Source: Geodermatophilaceae bacterium
GTDB lineage: Bacteria; Actinomycetota; Actinomycetes; Mycobacteriales; Geodermatophilaceae
Reading direction: 5' to 3'
Length of the DNA stretch: 18,050 nt
NCBI GenBank assembly: GCA_013696785.1
Contig: JACCXW010000450.1
Coordinates: 1 to 18,050, forward strand
Both the position numbers and the translations under genes were made by a program. Below the pieces are notes generated by a model. That model was not told the origin of the DNA, ran no database searches, and saw nothing but the letters and a program-made list of their open reading frames with translations. Positions 12,786 to 18,050 of this stretch are shown here, one piece after another. Each line of letters begins with the position of its first letter. The first letter of the stretch is position 1.

Positions 12786-13997
12786 ATGGCACTGGGACGC
12801 CGTACGAAGCGGTTCGTCCTCCGGGCCGGGGCCGCTGCCCTGGTGGTAGCGGTCGGGTTCGCGTTGCCGGCGGGCATCGCGCAGGCAGAGTCCACGCCGG
12901 ATGCGGCCGGCGCAGCGGCGGGGCCGATCAGCCTGAGCAAGCCGTACTACTTCTTCACCGGCTTGAAGCCGAATTCGGTGGCAACCGCCGACTTCGACGG
13001 GGACGGCAACGTCGACATCGTCACCGCTGATGGGCAGTCGCGCGATCTGGGCGTGCTGTTCGGCCAGGGGAGGGGGCGCTTCGCGCGAGCCGAGTTCTTC
13101 GAACTCACCGGTTCTCCCTACACCGTCGTCGCTGCCGACTTCGACGGTGACGGTCACCCGGACCTGGCTGCGACGGCGGCCAATTCTGTCGAGGTCCTGA
13201 TCGGTGACGGTCGTGGCGACTTCTCGACCCCGACGAAATACACCGTCGGCAGTACGCCGATGGATCTGGAGGTCTCCGATTTCGACTCCGACGGCGTACC
13301 CGATCTGGTGGCCCTGAACGACTTCGTACCGCAGGCCAGCGACTTGTCCGTACTGCTCGGGAACGGCGACGGCACGTTCGCCTCCGCCGTCTCTTACAGC
13401 GTCGGCGAGATCCCCCAGGGCGTCGATGTCGGAGATCTCGACGGGGACGGCGCGGTCGACCTCGTCGTCTCAGAGTTCCGGACGACCTCGGTTCGCGTAC
13501 TTCTTGGTGACGGCGACGGCGGTTTCGGTGCACCGTCGGCCACGACGGTGCCCGGCACTCCACGGGACGTGGCACTCGGCGACTTCGACGGAGACGGACG
13601 GCTGGACGCAGCGGTCACCACAGACGACAGAGAGATCACCGTCCTGCGCGGCGACGGCCGCGGTGGCTTGACCGCGGAGCGGATCTTCCGAGTTGTCCCG
13701 GGAACGTACGCACTCGTTGCTGCCGACATGAACGGCGACGGCCTGGACGACTTGGTGTCGAGCGCAGGCTTCGGCTTCCTCGATGGGGGCGACCGCAGCA
13801 TCACCGTGGTCATCAACGACGGCGGCCGCGGCTTCCTCGACCCCGTGGTCACCAGCGTCAGGGTGCACAACGTGACGGCCCCGGCGGTCGCCGACCTGGA
13901 CGGCAACGGCACGCTGGACATCGCCTTTGCCGGCGGCAACGGGGACAAGACGCGACAGCGTGGGGCCAGGGCAGGGGTGCTCTTCCAGAAACCCTAG
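12786..13997 (+). CDS. Secreted FG-GAP/VCBS repeat protein, seven-bladed beta-propeller
   Basis: This is an exported 403-residue protein. A signal peptide with basic start (MALGRRTKRF), hydrophobic core and AQA cleavage site (about residue 34) leads to a mature protein made almost entirely of FG-GAP repeats. Seven calcium-type DxDxDG loops are visible at about 69-77, 118-126, 165-173, 217-225, 266-274, 314-322 and 370-378, spaced 47-56 residues. Most are followed by a GDGxGxF turn. Seven repeats would close one integrin-alpha-like propeller. No anchor, LPXTG motif or catalytic domain is seen, so it is likely a free secreted or wall-associated calcium-binding protein, perhaps a lectin or scaffold. 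A G-run 8 nt before ATG 12786 serves as Shine-Dalgarno. Its TAG stop directly abuts the stop of the convergent gene. Confidence 0.88.
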   Translation: MALGRRTKRFVLRAGAAALVVAVGFALPAGIAQAESTPDAAGAAAGPISLSKPYYFFTGLKPNSVATADFDGDGNVDIVTADGQSRDLGVLFGQGRGRFARAEFFELTGSPYTVVAADFDGDGHPDLAATAANSVEVLIGDGRGDFSTPTKYTVGSTPMDLEVSDFDSDGVPDLVALNDFVPQASDLSVLLGNGDGTFASAVSYSVGEIPQGVDVGDLDGDGAVDLVVSEFRTTSVRVLLGDGDGGFGAPSATTVPGTPRDVALGDFDGDGRLDAAVTTDDREITVLRGDGRGGLTAERIFRVVPGTYALVAADMNGDGLDDLVSSAGFGFLDGGDRSITVVINDGGRGFLDPVVTSVRVHNVTAPAVADLDGNGTLDIAFAGGNGDKTRQRGARAGVLFQKP

Positions 13998-14261
13998 CTA
14001 CTGCAACAGCGCCAGCGCGAAGTACGGGGCGGATCCCAGCAGCAGGCCTGCGCCGATCGCCGTAATGAAACCCGCGGGACCAGTACGGATCGAGGACAGG
14101 AGGAAACCGAAGACGCAGAGCACAGCCCCGAGCGCGGCCGCCCAGACGGCGATGATCGGCGACAGGACCAGGGTCACCGCTGCAACGGCGAGCACCAGGG
14201 GGATCGGAGGCGCGGACAGCCGAGGGCCGTGAACCACTCCGGTGAGGCTGGGCCGGCTCAC
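13998..14261 (-). CDS. Small integral membrane protein (unrecognised)
   Basis: This is an 87-residue protein from GTG at 14261 with three hydrophobic segments (about 20-38, 40-56 and 64-86) after a 19-residue polar N-terminus (VSRPSLTGVVHGPRLSAPP). No family was recognised. The frame stays open further upstream to 14435, but that part has little codon bias and non-membrane composition, so the short start is preferred. A stop codon of another minus-strand frame (14264-14266) lies 2 bp upstream of the GTG, which suggests that something was, or is, translated just before it. The TAG stop touches the TAG of the convergent FG-GAP gene with no base between. Confidence 0.6.
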   Translation of the reverse strand: MSRPSLTGVVHGPRLSAPPIPLVLAVAAVTLVLSPIIAVWAAALGAVLCVFGFLLSSIRTGPAGFITAIGAGLLLGSAPYFALALLQ

Positions 14262-14263
14262 GC

Positions 14264-14428
14264 CTAGGGGAACTTGGGTGTCTCTCCGATCGCCTGGCCG
14301 CATCCCTGAACACCCACGGTGAACGCGAGGAGAGTGTTCTGATTGGTCTGTTTGCCTGACGCCGCCACAACGACCTGATTGGTGGTCGTCCAGGACCCTT
14401 CCGAGACGGTCAGCTGCGGCCGTCGTAC
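14264..14428 (-). pseudogene. Possible gene remnant or short ORF upstream of the membrane protein
   Basis: One minus-strand frame is open for about 54 codons and ends in TAG at 14264-14266. It has coding-like codon use (roughly three quarters of third positions G or C, by hand count) while the overlapping frame has about half. The reading includes SEGSWTTTNQVVVAASG and ends with FTVGVQGCGQAIGETPKFP, which look like the end of an exported protein. No ATG lies in frame; the only GTG would give 34 residues, and a stop closes the 5' end near the DUF1992 start. It may be a decayed 3' end. No family was recognised, and chance remains possible. Confidence 0.3.
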
Positions 14429-14473
14429 CTACCACCCCCAGGGTCTCTGATGTCCGCCGGGGACAATGACGAG

Positions 14474-14878
14474 GTGACCGAGCGCAAGCCTGTGGGCATG
14501 AGCGTCGAGACCTGGGTGGACAAGCAGATCCGCGAGGCCCAGGAGCGCGGCGAATTCGACAACCTGCCGGGTGCGGGCAAGCCCATCCCCGGCCGAGGCC
14601 AGGCCGACGACGAAATGTGGTGGCTCAAGCAGTACATGGCCCGCGAGAAGCTCACGATGGCGCTGCCCACGTCGCTGCAGATCCGCAAGGAAGCCGAAGA
14701 CATCCAGACGCGGGTCGCCAAGGAACGCCGGGAATCTCAGGTACGCCGGATCGTCGATGAGCTGAACGACCGCATCCGGCGCGAGATCCGCCACGCGACC
14801 GCCGGGCCACCGCTTCGGCTCGGACCGCTGGATGTCGACGCGGTCGTCGAGGCATGGCGCGAGCAGCGCACGCGTTAG
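14474..14878 (+). CDS. DUF1992 (DnaJ-C28 conserved domain) protein
   Basis: This is a 134-residue cytosolic protein of unknown function with the DUF1992 signature: SVETWVDKQIREAQERGEF (10-28), then DNLPGAGKPIPGRG (29-42). The domain is also found in eukaryotic DNAJC28 proteins, without a J domain here. The rest is helical and charged (about 55-110), likely coiled. I chose GTG at 14474, giving the MTERKP start I recall from other actinobacterial members; ATG at 14450 would add 8 residues. GACAAT ends 6 nt before the GTG, a weak leaderless-type -10. It ends 19 bp before a membrane-protein gene on the same strand. Confidence 0.85.
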   Translation: MTERKPVGMSVETWVDKQIREAQERGEFDNLPGAGKPIPGRGQADDEMWWLKQYMAREKLTMALPTSLQIRKEAEDIQTRVAKERRESQVRRIVDELNDRIRREIRHATAGPPLRLGPLDVDAVVEAWREQRTR

Positions 14879-14885
14879 ACAACGA

Positions 14886-14897
14886 TACGTTCCGCGG
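14886..14897 (+). promoter_or_regulatory. Candidate -10 element before the membrane-protein pair
   Basis: TACGTT (14886-14891) is followed by 6 nt and the GTG at 14898, with no Shine-Dalgarno sequence. It fits the leaderless layout seen at three other starts in this window. No -35 match is evident in the end of the DUF1992 gene. Confidence 0.3.
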
Positions 14898-15263
14898 GTG
14901 CTCGACGTCCTCGCCAACACCCTCATCGGCGCCGCGCTCGTCCTGTCGGTCGTCCTCGGCGTGCTCGCCTATCTGCGCCGTCCCACGCCACGCGTTCTCA
15001 CCGCCGCCGTGCTCGTGCTGGCCGCGGCCGTCCTCGCGCAGGCCGTCGTCGCAATGGTGTTGCTGATCGGCGGTGAGCGGGCGCAGGAGCAGGGCACGTT
15101 CATCGGCTACATGTTCTTCAGCATCATGGTCCTGCCGGCCGCGCTCGCGTGGGCCAGAGCGGAGCCGGGTCGGTGGGGCAACGGCGTGCTCGCCGTCGGC
15201 TGCCTCACCCTGAGCGTGATGATCGTCAGGATGAGCCAACTCTGGGGGATCACCGGTGGCTGA
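14898..15263 (+). CDS. Four-helix integral membrane protein (conserved unknown)
   Basis: This is a 121-residue protein from GTG at 14898 with four hydrophobic segments (about 5-25, 32-57, 68-86 and 96-112) and almost no soluble part. It has no recognised catalytic motif. The C-terminus overlaps the next gene by 8 bp (start at 15256), so the two membrane proteins are translationally coupled and may form a complex. It lies 19 bp after the DUF1992 gene and has its own possible -10 (TACGTT). I do not recognise the family with certainty; paired small membrane proteins like these occur in other actinobacteria. Confidence 0.75.
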   Translation: MLDVLANTLIGAALVLSVVLGVLAYLRRPTPRVLTAAVLVLAAAVLAQAVVAMVLLIGGERAQEQGTFIGYMFFSIMVLPAALAWARAEPGRWGNGVLAVGCLTLSVMIVRMSQLWGITGG

Positions 15264-15639
15264 GCCCACGAACACCGGCTTCGGCCGCGTACTCGTCGCT
15301 GTCTACGCGACGTTCGCGCTCGCGGCGACCGCCCGGGCCGCCGTACAGCTGGCGTCGCGGTACGACGAGGCGCCGCTCGCGTATCTGCTCTCCGCGCTGG
15401 CCGCTGTCGTGTACGTGGTGGCCACGATCGCGCTCGCGCGCAGCGCCCGGGCGGCAGCCGTGGCCGCAGTGACATTCGAGCTCATCGGCGTACTGGCTAT
15501 CGGCACGCTGAGCGTGCTGGACCCGACGGCTTTTCCGGACGAGACGGTGTGGTCGGACTACGGCCGCGGCTACGCGTTCATACCCTTGGTGCTGCCGGTC
15601 GTCGGCCTCTACTGGCTACGGAAGACCACGAGGTCCTAG
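15256..15639 (+). CDS. Four-helix integral membrane protein, second of the pair
   Basis: This is a 127-residue membrane protein from GTG at 15256, overlapping its upstream partner by 8 bp. Hydrophobic segments lie at about 10-30, 41-62, 66-87 and 107-122. Distinctive conserved-looking stretches are ASRYDEAPLAYLLSALAA (33-50) and DETVWSDYGRGYAFIPLVLP (95-114), which I recall from an actinobacterial conserved membrane family of unknown role. The last three bases form, with one more, the palindrome CTAG: TAG here and TAG of the convergent acyl-CoA ligase gene overlap. Confidence 0.78.
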   Translation: MAEPTNTGFGRVLVAVYATFALAATARAAVQLASRYDEAPLAYLLSALAAVVYVVATIALARSARAAAVAAVTFELIGVLAIGTLSVLDPTAFPDETVWSDYGRGYAFIPLVLPVVGLYWLRKTTRS

Positions 15640-17261
15640 TTGCGGACGGCGGCTGCGTGCTGCAGGCCGAGCTCGTCGACGGAGACCTCACGCATCTCGA
15701 CCTTACGGATCTTGCCGGTCACGGTCATCGGGAAGTCCGTCACCAACTTGAGGTAGCGCGGCACCTTGTAGTGCGCGAGCTTGCCGGCGCAGAACTCCCG
15801 CAGCCCGTCGATGGTCAGCTCGGCGGCGCCTTCCCGCAGCTTCACCCAGGCCATGAGTTCCTCGCCGTACTTCTCATCAGGTACGCCGATCACCTGGGCG
15901 TCCACGATGTCCGGGTGGGTGTAGAGGAATTCCTCGACCTCGCGCGGGTAGACGTTCTCCCCCCCGCGGATGACCAGGTCCTTGATCCGGCCGACGATGT
16001 TCAGGTATCCCGCCTCGTCCATCGTCGCCAGATCGCCGGTGTGCATCCAGCGGGCCCGGTCGATGACCTCCGCAGTCTTCTCCGGCTCGTTCCAGTAGCC
16101 GAGCATCACCGAGTAGCCCCTGGTGCAGAACTCCCCCGGCTCGCCGCGCGGGACTGTCAGCCCGGTCGCCGGGTCCACGACCTTGACCTCCAGGTGCGGG
16201 TGCACCGTTCCGACCGAGGAAACCCGTCGTTCCAGGTCGTCGTTGTCACGGGTCTGCGTCGACACCGGGGACGTCTCCGTCATCCCGTAGCAGATCGCCA
16301 CCTCCTCCATTCCCATGTCGGCGATAACCCGCTTCATCACCTCGACCGGGCACGGCGAGCCCGCCATGATTCCGGTCCGCAGCGAGGACAGGTCGTAGGA
16401 GGCGAAGTCGGGCACACCAAGCTCGGCGATGAACATCGTCGGTACGCCGTACAGCGACGTGCAGTCCTCCTCCACGATCGCTGCCAGCGTGGCGACCGGG
16501 TCGAACGCTGGCGCCGGGATCACCATGCAGGCCCCGTGGCTGGTGCAGGCGAGATTGCCCATCACCATTCCGAAGCAGTGGTAGAAGGGCACCGGGATGC
16601 AGACCCGGTCCACTTCGGAGTAGTTGACGAGCTCGCCCACCATGAAGCCGTTGTTCAGGATGTTGTGGTGGCTCAGGGTCGCGCCCTTGGGAAAGCCCGT
16701 CGTACCGGAGGTGTACTGGATGTTGATCGGATCGTCGGCGGACAGTTCGGCCGGCTCGAGGGTCCCAGTGGCGCCCATCAGCTCGGCCCACTCGGCCGAG
16801 CCGATGAGATAGACCTTGCGCAGGTCGGCGCAGTCCGGGCGGACCTCCTCGATCATCGCGGCGTAGTCGCTGGTCTTGAACGACGCGGCAGCGACGAGGA
16901 CGGAGATCCCGGCCTGCTTCAGCACGAATGCGAGTTCATGCGTGCGATACGCCGGATTGATGTTGACCAGGATCGCGCCCAGCTTGGCGGTCGCGTACTG
17001 GCAAAAGACCCACTCGGCGCTGTTCGGCGACCAGATCCCGACCCGGTCGCCCTTGGCAACGCCGGCCGCCCGCAGCCCCAGCGCGCACGCATCGATCTCG
17101 ACGGCGAGTTCGGTGTAGGTCCAGCGTCGGTCAGTCGCGCAGTCGACCAGCGCGTCCCGGTGCGGATGGGCAATGACCGCACGATCGAAATTCGCCCCGA
17201 TCGTGTCCCCCAGCAGCGGGACGGCCGAGATCCCCGAGGTGTACGACGGGGCGGCCGTCAC
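15636..17261 (-). CDS. Acyl-CoA ligase (AMP-binding, FadD-like)
   Basis: This 541-residue cytosolic enzyme of the ANL superfamily joins a carboxylic acid to CoA through an acyl-AMP. Motifs are in order: YTSGTTGFPKG (183-193, phosphate loop), YGMTETSP (325-332, adenine site), HTGDLATMDEAGY (407-419), IVGRIKDLVIRGGENVYPREVE (from 422, hinge Asp428) and TVTGKIRK with catalytic Lys517. The length and sequence fit fatty-acyl-CoA synthetases such as mycobacterial FadD35 rather than acetyl-CoA synthetase; the chain length is not predictable. The start is GTG at 17261 with GGAG 8 nt upstream, sharing one base with the stop of a 69-residue ORF (TAGTG). A much longer open frame upstream overlaps that ORF and is not protein-like. 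It converges with the membrane pair at a CTAG. Confidence 0.92.
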   Translation of the reverse strand: MTAAPSYTSGISAVPLLGDTIGANFDRAVIAHPHRDALVDCATDRRWTYTELAVEIDACALGLRAAGVAKGDRVGIWSPNSAEWVFCQYATAKLGAILVNINPAYRTHELAFVLKQAGISVLVAAASFKTSDYAAMIEEVRPDCADLRKVYLIGSAEWAELMGATGTLEPAELSADDPINIQYTSGTTGFPKGATLSHHNILNNGFMVGELVNYSEVDRVCIPVPFYHCFGMVMGNLACTSHGACMVIPAPAFDPVATLAAIVEEDCTSLYGVPTMFIAELGVPDFASYDLSSLRTGIMAGSPCPVEVMKRVIADMGMEEVAICYGMTETSPVSTQTRDNDDLERRVSSVGTVHPHLEVKVVDPATGLTVPRGEPGEFCTRGYSVMLGYWNEPEKTAEVIDRARWMHTGDLATMDEAGYLNIVGRIKDLVIRGGENVYPREVEEFLYTHPDIVDAQVIGVPDEKYGEELMAWVKLREGAAELTIDGLREFCAGKLAHYKVPRYLKLVTDFPMTVTGKIRKVEMREVSVDELGLQHAAAVRN

Positions 17262-17470
17262 TAGTTGTTCTCCGCCCGGTTCGGCTTCGCAGTGGGGTGT
17301 TGATAGTTCAGCTCGCTGGCCGGCATCGGGAATCGCGCGTCTTCCCCGAACGGTGAGAGCGCGCCCTGGTTCTCCGCGAGCAACTCGGTCAGCGGCGGAC
17401 CGCCGTCGTCGCTGCCGAACCACGTCGGCTCGACCAGGTTGCTCCTGTGCTTGTTCGCCCTTGTGGCCAT
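17261..17470 (-). CDS. 69-residue small protein coupled to the acyl-CoA ligase (unrecognised)
   Basis: This soluble-looking small protein is coded from ATG 17470 with AGAGGA about 6 nt upstream. It begins MATRANKHRSNLVEPTWFG, continues with SDDGGPPLTELLAENQG (20-36), and ends Asn-rich. It has no Cys, membrane segment or signal peptide, and no phosphopantetheine DSL motif. Its TAG stop shares a G with the ligase GTG, which implies coupled translation and probably a linked function. An in-frame upstream ATG 15 bp earlier and a GTG at 17566 are possible longer starts but have no better ribosome site. I recognise no family. Confidence 0.65.
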   Translation of the reverse strand: MATRANKHRSNLVEPTWFGSDDGGPPLTELLAENQGALSPFGEDARFPMPASELNYQHPTAKPNRAENN

Positions 17471-17590
17471 TTGCTTCCTCTCCATGCTGCATGCGGCTGC
17501 GGTAATGATGCCGAACGAACCGGGACAGGCGCCACCAGGCGCGGCGAGTGCGACGACGAGACGCACGACGTCGGGTCAAAATGGGCAAAC

Positions 17591-18050
17591 TCAGGTGGGA
17601 TGGCGGCAGAGGATCAGGCCGGTGTGGCCGGTGAGAACGAACGCGCCCTCTGCGGCCACCCGTTCGGCGATCACCGCGGTCGCCTTGGTCAGAAAGTCAG
17701 CCCACGCGACCCCGGCCGGCAGCATCGGCTCGTACGTCGCCCGGCAGCTGTCGACGTAGGCCACCATCGGTGCGACGTCGGGAACGGCGGTCACGGCACG
17801 CAGATCCCTTACCTCGACCGACGTGAAGTGCGACGCCAGGAGACCGGCATCCTCCAGATCGAAGCCGGCCGTCCCGCCGGAGAACGGGGGCGGAACCACG
17901 CCGACGCGCGTCAGAGACTCGGTCCACAGCGCGGCCAGTTCGGCCTTGTCCGCACGGCCGTTCGTCGAGAAAACCGCGAGCCCGTCGGGCCGAAGTACGC
18001 GAGCGAGTTCGGCGATGCCCACTGACGGTCGGGTCAGGTGGTACAGCATG
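17591..18050 (-). CDS. Class I SAM-dependent methyltransferase (C-terminal part, 5' end outside window)
   Basis: This is the last 152 residues of a methyltransferase of the Methyltransf_11/25 type; its start lies beyond the right edge. The visible part begins at the post-motif region MLYHLTRPSVGIAELARVLRPDG, which follows the acidic SAM-binding motifs, then LAVFSTNGRADKAELAALW. The motif I glycine loop is outside the window. The remaining C-terminal lobe (about 55-152) gives no substrate clue. The stop at 17591 is followed by 120 bp before the small-protein gene on the same strand; that gap holds a short hairpin (GCGCC/GGCGC, about 17530-17543) but no clear terminator or promoter. The true enzyme is probably about 250-280 residues. 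Confidence 0.85.
   Translation of the reverse strand, partial: MLYHLTRPSVGIAELARVLRPDGLAVFSTNGRADKAELAALWTESLTRVGVVPPPFSGGTAGFDLEDAGLLASHFTSVEVRDLRAVTAVPDVAPMVAYVDSCRATYEPMLPAGVAWADFLTKATAVIAERVAAEGAFVLTGHTGLILCRHPT

Noticed and set aside
15549..17264. A long plus-strand frame (571 codons) antisense to the acyl-CoA ligase.
   Set aside because: It is His/Arg/Asp-rich without motifs and overlaps a ligase with all ANL motifs intact on the minus strand.
17574..17579. TTGACC on the minus strand as -35 of a promoter for the small protein and ligase.
   Set aside because: No -10-like hexamer lies 16-18 nt downstream; the following sequence is TCGTCG.
17262..17588. An N-terminal extension of the acyl-CoA ligase by 109 residues.
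   Set aside because: The extension is Arg-rich and overlaps the small-protein gene in another frame; a Shine-Dalgarno lies directly before GTG 17261.
1..18050. Signs of a mobile island, phage or CRISPR.
   Set aside because: No transposase, integrase, att-like direct repeats, tRNA or spaced repeats were seen, and coding composition is fairly even apart from the small doubtful ORFs.

Overview
The window reads as chromosomal DNA from a high-GC actinobacterium. Coding regions are strongly G/C-rich at third codon positions, GTG starts are common, genes are packed with 1-8 bp overlaps, and several families are mainly or only actinobacterial: DUF2530, DUF3027, DUF2771, a SigE-family ECF sigma factor, and a CspB-type cold shock protein with a C-terminal extension. 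No rRNA, tRNA, CRISPR array, insertion sequence, integrase or phage gene was seen. The genus cannot be fixed from the sequence.

Layout. Positions 1-3648 hold a transport and regulation block. An NCS2 purine-type permease, a MarR regulator and an MFS_3 exporter (cut by the left edge) lie on the minus strand. Divergent from the permease is a DUF2530 membrane protein, with a possible small coupled ORF after it. Positions 3665-4866 hold an ECF sigma factor coupled by an ATGA overlap to a one-TM anti-sigma-like protein, followed by a NUDIX hydrolase (4900-5370).

Positions 5436-11772 are the most distinctive part. A 994-residue sacsin/Hsp90-like GHKL ATPase and a DUF3027 protein with conserved Cys/His form a minus-strand operon. 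Divergent from it, an MFS transporter is translationally coupled to a DUF2771 lipoprotein, and these converge on cspB. I recall much of this order from mycobacteria and Streptomyces, so it looks like a conserved but functionally undescribed neighbourhood. Behind cspB lies a larE-like sulfur transferase without larB or larC in view, divergent from a secreted seven-repeat FG-GAP beta-propeller protein.

Positions 13998-15639 carry small membrane proteins, a DUF1992 protein and a possible gene remnant. Positions 15636-17470 carry an acyl-CoA ligase preceded by a one-base-overlapping 69-residue unknown protein. The 3' end of a class I methyltransferase gene runs to the right edge.

Recurring structure: several starts have a TANNNT hexamer 6-7 nt upstream and no good Shine-Dalgarno sequence, which suggests leaderless transcripts. 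Convergent neighbours often meet with no space for a terminator. Nothing here is plainly a mobile island or a defence system; the leads are conserved unknowns and unusual gene pairings.
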